DNA of 64,000 bases from Podospora pseudocomata. Lineage: Eukaryota; Ascomycota; Sordariomycetes; Sordariales; Podosporaceae. The notes below the pieces were generated by a model. The model worked only from the letters and a program-made list of their open reading frames with translations. It searched no databases and was not told the DNA's origin. Position 1 is the first letter of the stretch, and each line of letters opens with the position of its first letter. Location of the stretch: the NCBI RefSeq assembly GCF_035222375.1, contig NC_085887.1, forward strand, positions 347,501 through 411,500, read 5' to 3'. Shown one piece after another: positions 21,611 to 33,849 of this stretch. Position numbers and translations under genes: made by a program.

Positions 21611-21705
21611 ACCAGTATGAGAGAGCAGATGACATGGTACGATGTGTATTTAAGCACAACAGAAGGACAAAGATGGGTAATACTCACACAATCGCGACAC
21701 CTTGC

Positions 21706-22578
21706 TCATTCCAAAACTTCAAACTGAACCGGCAACTCGTCCCTCTCAACCCAGCTCCTAATACCACCAGCAAAAACGTCAGGAAACTGCAAATCCCAAG
21801 CATGCACCGCCCCTCTGACCACAAATGCCCGGCTACCCAGCCGCCCAGTCAAACCCCTTTCCTTCCAGACCTGACCAACCCTCCTCGTCACCTCAACCTG
21901 ATCTTGCTTTCCCCCAGCAACACTCAAACACCTCACCTGGCCCACCTCTGCCATCCCCTCCACGGTGAACTCCTCCACAATGCTCCCATACACATCCCTG
22001 ATCACCTCCCACTTGACATTCCTCACAATCTCCCGCCGCAGCTCACGATGCTCCTTCATGTCCATCACCCGGCACATCCAGTCATACATCCCATCTGTGA
22101 TGATCAAGTTTGACAGCCAGAACCCATAGTATAATACCCAGTTGTTCCTTGCCAACCACCTCGTGATACCCTCAAAAGGTGTGGCGCCAGAGACAAACGC
22201 CGAGAGACAGAGGGAGGGGTACCGGCGGGCGAGATTGAGGGTGACGAAGCCGCCCATGGACATGCCAACCACGTGGGCTTGGCTGTTCCGTGCGTGGGAC
22301 TGGATGATTGATGCTACTTGGTCGGCCATGGAGGGGATGGTGTATGGGGGTGGGAGGGAGGAGGAGCGGGAGTGGGCTGGGAGGTCGACGAGGAGAAGGT
22401 GGTAGTGAGGTTGGAGGTGTGGGATGACGAGGGACCATTCGAGATGGGAGGATGTGAGGCCATGGAGGAGGATGAGGGTTGGTGCGGCTGGACTGGGAGG
22501 TTGGGGGTCGAGAGAGAGGTGGAAAATCGTGTCTCGGGGTGGGGGTTGGAGCTGGTCGGGCGTGCTTGTTGCTGGCAT
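21706..22578 (-). CDS. Alpha/beta hydrolase
   Basis: A single exon encodes 290 aa from the ATG at 22578. The oxyanion strand TLILLHGLTSSHLEW is at about 34-48. The nucleophile elbow GMSMGG has Ser at about 107. The late VRGAVHAWDLQFPD has the catalytic His at about 259, and the acid is probably in the VAGGKQDQVE loop. A lid segment 125-190 is rich in Trp and Arg. The fold is that of small esterases/hydrolases of the AB_hydrolase_1 type; the substrate cannot be told. Cytosolic, as there is no signal peptide. No intron. Confidence 0.9.
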   Translation of the reverse strand: MPATSTPDQLQPPPRDTIFHLSLDPQPPSPAAPTLILLHGLTSSHLEWSLVIPHLQPHYHLLLVDLPAHSRSSSLPPPYTIPSMADQVASIIQSHARNSQAHVVGMSMGGFVTLNLARRYPSLCLSAFVSGATPFEGITRWLARNNWVLYYGFWLSNLIITDGMYDWMCRVMDMKEHRELRREIVRNVKWEVIRDVYGSIVEEFTVEGMAEVGQVRCLSVAGGKQDQVEVTRRVGQVWKERGLTGRLGSRAFVVRGAVHAWDLQFPDVFAGGIRSWVERDELPVQFEVLE

Positions 22579-23199
22579 GGTGCTTGCGCGTTATTGGCTG
22601 AAACCTTGGCATCAGTGGTTGGCCTTTGATTTGTTTGTTTCGGGCAAGACTTTGATCCTCGGTGCAGGTGGTGGTCGCAAATTTGTGCGTTTACCCAACA
22701 AGAGCCCCGCTTATGTCGGTCCCTGTGATGGAAGGGCAGCACCTACATAGGCAGGTAGCCTGCTCTCTTTTCTGTCAACATTTTCTTGTCTAGTCACCTG
22801 ATCCTGCTCCAGCTAGACGCGCTTGATTGGATGGAAATCAGTCGGCCCTCCACTGCCACAAGGAATCGCATTATCATGACAAACGATTTCTATCAACGCG
22901 GATACGGGACAAGAAACCCCTGTAACAAAGGACCGATTTTGTTGACTTCATTACGAGTTCTGGAGCATTTGATAATGTTCCTACCGAGGGAGTGGCCAAA
23001 GTCTTGGTGATCATTCAGTCTTCGTGGATGGTGTAGCAATGCAACGTGCGATGGATATCTGGACTGACAGTCACCAGCTTGGGGCTTAACAGGTTGGCCC
23101 ATGCCGCATGCACTGCTAATCGACATTTTCTAGTGGCAAAAGTCCCTCGACCTAATAAGGGCATCCAGATATAATCAATATGCCCTTGGAGATAGTGAA
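22579..23199. other. Intergenic, no gene seen
   Basis: Upstream of the hydrolase gene. No coding support. Confidence 0.5.
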
Positions 23200-23425
23200 T
23201 ACCTTATCTATCTATCAACAGGCCTTGGAACATGATCAAGAGGCCTTCAAAGATATCCAATACGCGCTTAAATATACCTAGCAGGCCTTCAATATGCATT
23301 AACAGGCCTTCAAAGTACATAAAGGGCTTTCCAAGATGGACAAGATGCCTTTCGACATATGCAAGAGGTTTTTTAGGACTAGTATATGGCCTTTGAAGCA
23401 AGTCAAGAGGCCTCATAAGACAAAA
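23200..23425. repeat. Degenerate ~30-bp tandem repeat around AGGCCTTCAA
   Basis: The words AGGCCTTGGA, AGGCCTTCAA (three times), GGGCTTTCCA, TGCCTTTCGA, GGCCTTTGAA and AGGCCTCATA recur at roughly 30-bp spacing. On the minus strand the frame keeps a pseudo-peptide pattern FEGLL/IEGLL, but there is no other sign of a gene. I read it as an old minisatellite upstream of the P450 gene. Confidence 0.75.
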
Positions 23426-23777
23426 AGGCTGGCTTTTCTCGAGTATCAATACCTTAGGACCTCGGATCATTGTCGCAGCCTCTAGTTTCATGTCCCCATG
23501 TCCCGGCGGTCTTCCTGGCCACCGCCCTCATTGGTTCCCTGTGGTTGGACCCGACATGGTACAGACATCGCCTTCAATGTGACACTGTGTTTGGAAGCGG
23601 GATATTCGCCGGCTGACAAATGTCGGTGATCGGATTTCTCTGCTCGCACTCCTCGCACCCCAGGAGCTTTGTGCTTTGACGAGTGAGGGGAAAAACTGTA
23701 CGACCTGCTCCATTAATCTTCTCTTCTAATCCCGCTTCAACCTTTCTGTTACTCTTAATCATAGAGAGCTTGTAGAC
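23426..23777. other. P450 upstream region
   Basis: About 350 bp before the P450 start. No clear TATA box and no gene. Confidence 0.5.
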
Positions 23778-25341
23778 ATGATATACCTATCGCTAATTGT
23801 CACTCTCGCTGCCCTTTTCTTCACCTACCGGATCCTCTCCCGCACATCGCGCTACCTCCGCCTCGCTCACATCCCTGGTCCCCTCCCAGCCAAAATCACC
23901 ACCCTCTGGCTCACCTACCACCAAAGCACCGGATCCCTCGCCCGGCATATCTCCTCCCTCTCCAAACGCTACGGCCCCATATACCGCATCGCCCCCAACT
24001 GGGTCATCACCAGCGACCCCGCCGCCATCCGCCAACTATGGTCTGCCCGCGGCCCGTGGCACCGAGGACAATGGTACGACATGTTCCGCATGGACCAGCC
24101 CGTCAGCACCGTCCTCTCAGAACGAGACAACCACAAGCACGCCGCGCTAAAAGCAAAGCTCCTCCCAGGCTACAGCGGCAAAGACGTGGACAACCTCCAC
24201 GAGGCCGTCGACCGCCGAGTGGCAGATTTGGTGCAGCTGATCGAGAGAAAATACCTATCTGATGATGAAAGGGGGGTGTACAGACCAATGGACCTGGCGG
24301 AAAAGGCCACCTTCATGACACAAGATGTGATCTCAGAGCTGGCGATAGGACGCTGCTTCGAGTGCTTGGTCCACGACCGGGATACCTACGGGCAGATGAC
24401 CGGGGTGACGGGATCGTTGCCGTTGGTGATAACGCTGGCGACCATACCCTGGACGCTCGGGCTGTTGCAGAACCCACTTGTTAGAGCGCTGCTGCCGAAG
24501 GAGAAACTGGAGGGGGTGGTGAGGCAGCAGGAGCTGGCCAAGAAGCAGGCGGCGGAGCGGTTTGGGAAGGACAAAGTTGTGAGGCGGGATATGCTCGGGA
24601 GCTTTGTCAAGCATGGGTTGGGCCATACGAACGCGTGGCTGGAGACGTTTGTGCAGATTGGGGCGGGGAGCGACACAACGGCGACGGCGATCAGGATGAC
24701 CATGTTTCATCTGATGAGCTCACCTGGGAGCTATAAGAGGCTGCAAGACGAGATTGATGCTGCGATACGGGAGGGGAGGGTGTCGAGTCCCATTGCAGAG
24801 GAAGAGGCACGGCGGCTGCCGTACTTGCAGGCTGTGATGAAGGAGGGACTGAGGCTGTCTTCGCCAGTGATGGGCCTTCTTCCGAGAATATGCGACACGG
24901 AGCAAACTGTCTGTGGCGTCAGAATCCCGCCTGGGACAAACGTCTGCTGGGATGCCATCTCCATCTTCCGAAATCAGGAAACTTTTGGGGCTGACGCTGA
25001 CGTGTTTCGACCAGAGAGGTGGTTAGTGGAGATGGAAGATGTGGACAAGAAAAGTATGGAGTTTGTGCAAGGCCTTGTCTTTGGAACTTCTGGCAGATTT
25101 GAATGCCTGGGGAAGGGGATCGCGATGCTCGAACTTAACAAGGTGTTTGTCGAGGTAAGCGGACCCTAGGGCGCCAAAGAGTTTGTTGGGTTTGCTGACT
25201 CAAAGGTGCCTGCCCTAGCTTTTGAGGCGGTTTGACTTTGCACTTGTCAATCCGCTGACGCCATTGACCTCCCGCGATTATTCCTTGTCTCTTCAGACTG
25301 ATTTGTGGGCCAGAATAACCAGACGACATGTTCATTCGTAG
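23778..25341 (+). CDS. Cytochrome P450 (pisatin-demethylase-like class)
   Basis: Two exons, 23778-25154 and 25219-25341, encode 499 aa. The intron is 25155-25218 (64 nt, GTAAGC...CCTAG, GCTGACT branch). An N-terminal membrane anchor (MIYLSLIVTLAALFFTYRIL) is followed by the proline-rich HIPGPLPAK. The I-helix oxygen motif is AGSDTT (near 293), the K-helix is EGLR, and the PERF-type motif is FRPERW. The heme-binding loop has Cys at 443 (GRFECLGKGIAMLELN). From the F of the loop (FGTSGRFECLG) to Cys is one residue longer than the common FxxGxxxCxG spacing. The C-terminus LLRRFDFALVNP is typical. ER-bound monooxygenase; substrate unknown. No biosynthetic backbone gene is nearby. Confidence 0.94.
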
Positions 25342-28300
25342 GTGGGTAACTAAGAAGCATGTCTGGCATAGCGTGCCTAATTACCCCTGAAAGTCCATGG
25401 TTGACCAGGCAACCACCTGAATGAGACCAATAACTACAGATGTTGAGTGTGCCTTTCCAACCATCATCCAAGTGGAGAATGCGGCATTGGCTGGTACAAC
25501 CGTAGGGTTGTATAACCTCGCAGCCATGCATATCGCCGCTGAAAAGTTTGCTCGCAAATCTTCCCTGCTTGCGTATAAAATCAGTCCACACCTCCACACT
25601 TCACCCCCTTTTCCATTTTCCTCCCTTCCAGTCCTGCACACCTTAGCCATCACCGCAGAGCCAACCAACGTTGTCACCACAACTGAAACACAAAACAAGA
25701 CAATGGTCCAGCCGGACCTGGCGCAGTGACGGGTCAAGCCTGCCGTGATCTGACTAATCTGGGGAGCAGCTCTTGAACGAGATGTGTCATGGTTCCTGGG
25801 GACCTTACAGACTGTTTCAGACATTTCAGTGGGACATGGTTGAAGTGGCATGCTTTCCGACTCTGATTTCCAGGTTGTCCTCCCACCGCCGACGACAGCA
25901 TCTCGTCCTCTTACCACTATCTACCGTTCTTCCAGCCAGGACCGAAACTGGAGCGACCAAACCAGCGACGACCGAAATCGTGCCTCGCATATGATACTGT
26001 ACTCCTCACCGAACCTTTGGTTTCCTACCTGATGTCACACCGGGGGGAAAGGAAAGGCAATTCCCAATCCTGCTAACACGACAGGATGTGCCTTGAACAC
26101 GGACCAAGGCAAGCCAGAACAGAGCCGACAACGTCTCTCCTAACCTGGCTATCCTTTATCACAAGGGGTGTCGTATTTGAGGGGACTTTGGCACACTTCT
26201 CGCACTCATTGCCGACTACAACATACCTAGGTATGCAAAAGAGGCAATGGTTGGGTATGCTTTCCTTTCGGACTGCTTTCGCCCGTCTCCAGACCAATCA
26301 GCTCGACATCCTCTGTGGGTAGCATCCTCGAAATGTCGCGGTGGGGATGGGCATGCAGTTTCAGGTGATGGCAATATTCGCTACCCTTCAACTCTACACA
26401 AAATCGCGAGCTGCGTCTAGAATAAAGAGTTGTGTCTGCTTACGAGGAGAGGTAACCAGACAGAGCAAGTGTCTAATCCCGACTGATGTGATCATGGATG
26501 TCTTCTTACGAAGGGTTGCAACTTCTCGTTCGAGAGGAGCAGCTTTATCCCCGGCGATCTGGGGGGTCGTGTCCATGGTAATCGATGATACTAGCTACAT
26601 CGAATAGGACAAAGGGCTGCCAGCAGGACATTCAACTCGGAAACGCTCAATGGGACAGGATATCTTGTTGGTTAGGCACCGCCGAGAGAGATAAAGCAAA
26701 ACAACCGCATGCATGACGAGGTCAAGTGCCTCTGGCATGGTGGTGGTGGTATAACATGTGAGTCAAAGTCATAGACAACAGGGAGAGGCTAGGTCATTTT
26801 CGATGCCGCCGCCGTCACGCCAATGATGCCTTGCGAGGGCTCAGGGGTTTGCTTTTGGCTTTCTCTCGACTATCCACAAGACAAAGACAAGAAAGGGCGC
26901 GCAACCGAGGATGATGGAATACCTCCGCCTGTCTAACCGGCTGAAGAAAGGTATTCCCATGGGTCATAGGGTCTTTGGGCAAGCCTCTGAGTTATGGAGA
27001 GGCTGGACTTCATCCTCCACCATTCTCAAATTAAATTTAACACAGAGGGCTTGAGGAGAGAACAGCTCGAATATCAGCAGGCTGGGTTAGGGCTCGACCA
27101 ACCCTGCAATCATTTATACAAGGGGGGTTCCCTTAAACGTGCAGTTAGCTGGTGTTGTCTCTATAAACTACTAGCAATGCCAGACTCTTCCTCGACATTG
27201 ACAAGGAGTCGGGGAAACCAATACCTACCTTGGGACGGCAAGTCCGACTTATCAGGTGGCGCCCAGGGAGCAAGATGCACAGCACCGGCTGGCATCTTGG
27301 TTGAATAGCAAATGCGGCAATTGAGCTTTTTGCCAGTGATGAGTGGCTTATCCCTTGGGAGATCATGACACACGGTCTACACCAAACGAGCCTTCATCAG
27401 TATGGGACGACGTCTTGCAATCTATAATAAGTTTGATGTCTAGAGCTCGATCATTTTGATTGCTGTGTCACTGCATCTAGCTGGGTTGACTCGGGCTTGG
27501 ATCTGAGGCAACTTTAGTGATTGGTATTTGTGTGTTTTTGTCATTAATTGGTTGTGCTGGCGGAGTGGTAGATGGGATTGTGTACGTAAGGTAGTATGGA
27601 TTGTTAGTCAAGTAAGGCGAGAGTGGAATGAATGTGACACACGGAGTCTCAATGCAGGTCACTATTGTCAGAAAAGTAACCCTCATCTTTCTTAGTACAG
27701 AAATCATAATCTGGTCCCCGATCGACATTCTCCACCGTTGTATCAGACAGGGCTGGTGAAGGAGGTGAATCACCGCCCGCCAGTGCTGTCCTCGGAGATG
27801 GGGAGAAAGGAGTTCCTTATTACAGTCTCGGTCATCTAGAGAGCCACCCGCTTCACGCCTACATAAAGTGGTTGGCATGTTTTGCAGCATATGTTATTCC
27901 TGATAGATTGACTATCTACCTACGAGAGACACCCACCACTTCGAATCGAAAACGGAGATGCAAGGAAACTGATCGCCAGCCAGTTCACTTCAGCTAAGGC
28001 GCATATCCTCCAAATCCTGCTTCTAAATGGTTGCATTGACCTCATTTGAACACCCTTGGGTACCTCTGTCGAAGCTGAAAAGTCACCAGTAGGTATCCAA
28101 ACCCAGAGCAGCTCGTGGCAGTCTGTAAATTGGTTACATATAAACCAAGAAAGCACGGGTAGTATGCTTCCTGATCTCTTTCAAGATTATCGCTTCAGCC
28201 ACACGCTGGTTGAGCCTTCATTATTGCGGTCTTGTTGAGGGACGTAGTTGTTGCTATCACTTGTGGGGGGGATAGACCTCGTAGAGATTCAGTTCCCAGG

Positions 28301-30478
28301 GCAAGCCCGAGCTCGAAGGGTCCCTGCGCTCCTGGGAATTGTGGATCAGTTAGGTGAGGTGGTAGCGCAGAGTCGGGCGTTAGCTGTGTTGCGGCGTCGG
28401 CGGTTGTGGTTGCAAGATGTGGGAATTGCGGATTGGCCGGGCCAGGGCGACAAATTCGGAGGCTTGCAGGACATTCTTAGTTCGTCGTGACAGGTTTCAA
28501 GGTTTTGACATTAGGCCAGCGCATGGATAACGCCGCCGTTACCCACACATCCCTCACCCTCGGGACAGCGCCCATGTTATCACCCAACTGGCATTCCCAA
28601 CCTGGAGCACAGGCCCCCTCATGGCAGCAGATATAACCCAAGGGGCGCATCCGCCTCCACATAATTGTCTACCGATATTATCACAGGTTGCTATAGGCTC
28701 AATACAACCGCCCACAATCCCGCCGAATGCCGCTGTTATCGCGGTTTCCTTCTCAGTGGCATCTTCTCGCATCTTCGATTGGAGTCTTTCCTGAGAGGCC
28801 GGATGTAAGTTATTCACGTTACTGCAGAGCAATCACTGACTGACAACACTTTGCACACTGAAACAGGAAGAGTATGTAGCGGCAAGGCAAAAGAAGTCTG
28901 ATCTTGTTACCTGTCAAGAGTATCAGATCCTCCGTGATTTATGTGATCAAATTTCTGTGGCCAAACAATCTTGGTACAGGACCAAGTGCCATTCCTTGTT
29001 TTATCGATAACTTTATTTTATGAATTGATGCTTGATATGTTGGCTCGCCACCAGTCAAATCTTCAGAAAATAGCGTGGTAGGTACCTAAAGAGGTATATT
29101 ACATAGAAACATGCTCAAACTTTTCCTTGATATATTTGTTGTTGAGAAAAGTAGCTGTCCAGGATTAGCGGACTTCCATACGGAAATCCGACGAGGACCT
29201 CACGGATTTCGTCTGATGTCAATATCCTGAACCCATACAGGCCGTTACGCCTCTGCCTTTCATGCACGAGGTACATCATTCAACTTATCTCGGATACTGA
29301 AGGAGTCCAGACGGCTGCCACAAGCATTTCTGGTGGGTCCGTTTGGCTGGGTCACTGGAGTAAGCAGCACTGTCACACGGCAAAAGCCAACCACTCGCAA
29401 CCACCACCAACAACACTGTCGATACCACCGCAAGGAGGGGTAACTACACGTTGTGAACCAGTCGTCAAAGTGAGGCAGACAATCAGAAGGCATGATGGTT
29501 ATCAAAGGAAGCTCACTGGCTCTGTAAGATATCGGAGGACTTGGCAGCGGCCTGATGCCAACAAGGGCACGGGCCAGGCAAGGGAGGATAAAATACGCGT
29601 TCAGGATCATCAAGACTGTATTTCCTTCTTCTTCTCGGTATCACGCTCTTCGAGGCCATTGAAGATCATTAGCCTGAATTGAACCATGAAGTTCCAAGCC
29701 CTGATATTACAGCCCTTGTCACAAGCACCGACATCTCTGACAATATACATGTCGACACTCGCATCCTACAATTTATACCCATCTTCACCATGGTTCATCT
29801 CGTACACCATTGCAGGGATGGTACGGCTGCCAATGCCTTAGAATAAAAGTTGCCCCGCCAGGTATGATTCCGAAAAAGTCATTTCACAACTTGGCATACC
29901 CTACTTATGTTAGTCAAGGGTGTGGGAAAAGGGTCGGTTTCCCTCAAGGGTGGTGAACCATCATCTCTGCCATGCAGCTTATTTAAGTGCAGTTATTTTA
30001 GCGTTCAATCACCCACTGCTTCCGCTTTTCTTCGTCTGCTTTCGCTTTCCTCGTGTGGGATTTATGCATTAGCGTGGGCCACACGTCGATCCAACTTGAG
30101 TATTCATAGCCGCCAAAAAGGGATGCAGCACGTCTCACCAATGAACGCTTTGTTCAGGAGTGGGTGATAAGCTGCACGCTGCTCAGGAGTTGTTCTATGT
30201 ATCATGGATTCGGGGCGCTGGGCATGATGAGTCTTAGCTTGCAGGGGAGCAAATAACGTTATATCTTGTTGGTCGCAATGTTGGCCAATGCATTTCATAG
30301 TTGAACCTCACTTCCAAGGCACACCCTGCCTGTGAAGGCAGTTAACTTATTTAAGTCTGGCTGACACTCCCCTATTTGCTTCCATAGCCGTCTTCTTGTT
30401 CTCGACAAAGCAGACCCCGCTTACTGCTATTTATCATCAATATACAATCACATTTTCCTCCTATTTTCAGTATATAAT
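25342..30478. other. 5.1-kb stretch with no recognised gene
   Basis: Only short unsupported frames occur (longest near 25381-25917, and 27477-27890), none with a domain or splice logic. Scattered ACCTACCT-like words and (GGTGGT) bits are present. It may hold regulatory DNA, ncRNA or eroded genes that I cannot recognise. It borders the decaying island that begins at 30.5 kb. Confidence 0.5.
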
Positions 30479-31536
30479 ATGGCTAGTTTAAGGGACGTTT
30501 TGTTTCAGGCCCCTTTGCCAAATGGCATTGCTTCATTTCACACATTACCAGGAGCCGGCAAACCTACTCTGTCCCAGAAGACCTGGATATCGGGCTATAA
30601 CGAGGTCCGAGATTTTTATCAATTTTATACAAACCCTACCCAAGAGCAGATCAATGATGTGTTCAGGGTTGAAAATGCTTTTGATGACTATCTCCTAAAT
30701 AGGGAGGTGAGCTCTTTGAACGGCACTACCGAATGGTTACAGAATGAGGGCGATAGTGTCAGGACATTCTATACTAAAGTCTCTGAACCTATCCAGTTCG
30801 CCTTCCAAAGCCGGGGAACACCACCCATTATCCAACAGTCAGAATCAGGATCCCTTGGCTATATTATGTCAGTCAGACCATTGAAATTCACTTGGGGATG
30901 TGGAGATCGTTGTCTTGTGATAGGAGAACTCAAAAGGCATGGGATAATCGAGGTCGCAAGATGGACGGGAGAAAGGCTAACAGATACCAATCGTCGCTGG
31001 CTAGGAAAGGAGATGAGGGCGTAAGTATAATAGCCATATGATGATAATTACTTGCTGATAGTTATATTGATAAATACTGCTATAAATATAAATGCTTCGC
31101 TGTATTGGTATTTGACGGCTAGTTCCTCCTGATCCTTATATTTCAAGCTCAGTCGACTGAGCTTATCGCGTAGCAAGACTGCCAAGTCACGGGACTTCTT
31201 TTCTCAAGCGACTGTGTAACATTATGCTATGGCCTCTTCCGGACGTTGACCCAATTAGATTTAGAAAATGTAAGCTGATAGAGCCCCGGTAGTAATTTGG
31301 ATAGTTATATTCGCAGATTCGAATGGTGGTCAGGATGTCCTTATTGGATTAATAGGAATAACGAGCGCGAGCAATATCCAGCACATCCTAATGGCTATAT
31401 ACGGAAACTTAATCCGGAGAGTGGCGCATGGCACTGGGTTGACACGAATGAAATCTTGTCTTGGACGGGAATGGACTGGTTGTTTGGGATACTCGTAGCC
31501 TCGAGTACTGATATCTGCAGCTTCCGACTAATTTAG
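30479..31536 (+). pseudogene. Decayed PD-(D/E)XK nuclease-like gene
   Basis: The first exon (30479-31021) is open for about 180 residues, starting MASLRDVLFQ. It ends at a good splice donor (GTAAGTATAA) with an acceptor after TTGCTGATAG near 31064. Near the end of this exon GDRCLVIGELKRHG has the spacing of a PD-(D/E)XK nuclease core (Asp ... Glu-x-Lys), which is my basis for 'nuclease-like'. The following sequence to about 31536 looks like the rest of the same gene but is broken in several places, so I treat the locus as a fossil. It is followed 130 bp later, same strand, by the kinase-like fossil. Homology to killer/effector nucleases is inference. Confidence 0.5.
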
Positions 31537-31672
31537 TTTTGGTGCCTAAAAAAAGTGGATCCCACTCGTTTGCTTGTGCTACCCTCCTCTTTCAACACAA
31601 CCTTAAGCCAAGCCCACCTCGTTTAATTTTCCTGCGTTTTCACCATTCAACTCCGTCACTCTACCCTTTAAG

Positions 31673-32396
31673 ATGGAAGACGGTGAAGACTACGAGATTA
31701 AGGTATATACTTTAACTTCTAAAGGCTGATAGTTACTGTTATTGATCCGAGTACTATAGGATATACAGTTTGGCTTCCGACGTTTTCGAGCGCCTGTAGA
31801 ACGAATCTACGCGAATCGACATGTCTTCCTCTTAGATATCCTGCCGAATCCAATTGCTTGCTGGCTATTATTCTGGATGCCGCAGCTCGTCAGCTTCTGG
31901 CTACAGTGATTGCTGCTAAAGTGGTTCTTGCCGACAACTGTTATTCTAAAGGAGCGAAACTCCAGCAAGGCTAATAATTACGAAAACGAAATCGACATAG
32001 ACTTGCATCTTCAACCGCTCCAGGGCACCCACATCCCGTGTTTATTTGGTGAAGTAGCCGTCAGCTACGCGAAGAGGATGTACCAGATCAGCCAGCGGCC
32101 CACTCCTGCTATTCTCCTGGAATACATTAAAGGAGTGTCGCTAAGTAATCTTCCAACTGAAGAGCTAGAGTCCTCACCTTCTCGGGGAGCTCAAGGACAT
32201 GTATACCCTGCTTACGAAAAACGGGGTTGTTCATGGGGATCCAAGGCTCCATAACTTTCTACGTATCAATAACAGGATCGTTCCTATTGACTTTGAGCAC
32301 TGTTATCTGCGTGGTGCGCTTGCTGGCAGAAGCGCTACGTTTCACCTTGGACAAATGTACTTGTCTGAATCACACCTTTCCTTGTGGCCCTCATGA
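31673..32396 (+). pseudogene. Decayed protein-kinase-like gene
   Basis: It starts at the ATG at 31673 (MEDGEDYEIK), with a short intron that ends near 31759. The recognisable part is the catalytic loop NGVVHGDPRLHNFL and IVPIDFEHCY, an HxD...N / DFE pattern as in the divergent fungal kinase-like families, preceded by PAILLEYIKGVSL (hinge-like). The frame is broken a few times, so it is a fossil. It lies in tandem with the nuclease-like fossil. Two-gene nuclease plus kinase sets recall the domains fused in Crinkler-type effectors and in Podospora spore killers. Confidence 0.6.
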
Positions 32397-33849
32397 ATTG
32401 TCGTGCTGCATCCGGAGTGAGGGGATCTGTGTACATATCACTGTCGTGATATTCTTTCATGCGCCGTTTCCCAGGCAGGCCTGCAACCTCGCGGTCTCCG
32501 CGCACACTTTATGTGAGGGTACGACGAGACGTGTCAAGAAATTTCCCACCACCTGGACTTGAACAATAAAAGAGGATCTCATCGAGTCGTGACCCCTTCC
32601 ATGGACACCGAGAACTCACTGCCGCCCTACCAGCATACCTGGCATCCTCTTCTCAGAGTATGAGAGCTTTGGTAGCTACCTCCTACAGCCACGACGTCTA
32701 CCACTCTCAAATACTCGTCAACAGCTTCGGCCAGGACCTCCCAAGCCTAATATCCCGCGAATGGAAGCCCATAGAAGCAATGCCCACAGCCACCGCCATC
32801 ATCGGCCGTAGCTACCGAGAAAAAGGTGGGGATCCTGATGAAGCGAGACTCCAAGAACACCCCGCCATCGACACCAGGGTTCTGAAAAGGTGGCTATGTC
32901 AAGGACTGGGACAGGGACATGGCGAACTTGAATTCATAAGAACAAATTCATATAAGAAGATTGCAAGAGACTGAGCGCCAATTTCCGCTCCTAGCTGACA
33001 AGATTTCTCTTTGAAAAGACTAGTCCACACTCACCCCGGACCGATGAACTCCATCCGCCTCTGTTGAGTTCAAGGCCTTGATTCCTAGTAGTATCCCCTT
33101 CTCCTCTGTTTATCCTGTCCTACTAATAAGCCACAGATATATGAAGCTATCCTGCATCTCATCGCTCGGGTTATCGAATTCCGTATCGAAACCATCCGCA
33201 TCTAAAAGCGGTAGGAAGGTTTAAAAGGATCAGTATATATCCTGATATAAATATCTTGGTTCTTCTGGTGAGACATGAACCCCTCCACTATATAAAGAGT
33301 CACAAGCGCCAAGTACATGTAAGGATGTTTTGAGCCCAACGAAGACATTTTATTTAATCTAAGGTCAAGAAACGGTTAGAATAAGGTCCCTCGAAATCTG
33401 CGAGTACTGTAGCTAGGTTAGTAGCGGCTGAGACAAGCAGATGTAAATAGTAGAAGTGGATTACTTCTCGAAAGGTAGATTAAAAGTTCCCGACCCATTT
33501 CGGAAAATTGGTATGCTCGAGGACAATAGCGCACCCGGTCCTTTCTTTAAGAAGCCGTTAATCTCGCCCCAATAAAATCCACAAATAAGTGCTGTATATA
33601 GTACACACAGTTTTACTCGCTCGCTTTTATTTAAGTCTTGGAATATTCGAGGAGCAAGCCAGAGCTATTAGCTCCGACTGACCAATATGAAGTATTTACC
33701 CTGCGTAGCTTTAAACTTATTCAGACCGGTGTGGATACTACAATTGAAGATTTAAGGATCTTCTCCCTATGGCTCGCCCCATCGATATTCATACAAATAA
33801 GAGTATCATGGGAGAAAGAGGGCCAGATTAAGCAATTAAGAACAGTGAC
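32397..33849. other. AT-rich intergenic sequence in the island
   Basis: No supported gene. One frame near 32660-32974 runs about 105 codons but carries no recognisable domain. The DNA is visibly richer in A and T than the flanks. Confidence 0.45.

Noticed and set aside
23204-23491. 95-codon minus-strand frame with FEGLL repeats
   Set aside because: It is a translation of the 30-bp tandem repeat and lacks any start or splice context.
20765-25341. Secondary-metabolite gene cluster (reductase, hydrolase, P450)
   Set aside because: No polyketide synthase, NRPS, terpene cyclase, DMATS or pathway regulator lies nearby; three tailoring-type genes alone are not enough.
30479-31021. Direct identification as a Spok spore killer
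   Set aside because: Spok proteins start with a coiled coil and carry nuclease and kinase in one chain. Here the order is in two separate genes and there is no coiled coil at the N-terminus, so I call only nuclease-like and kinase-like.
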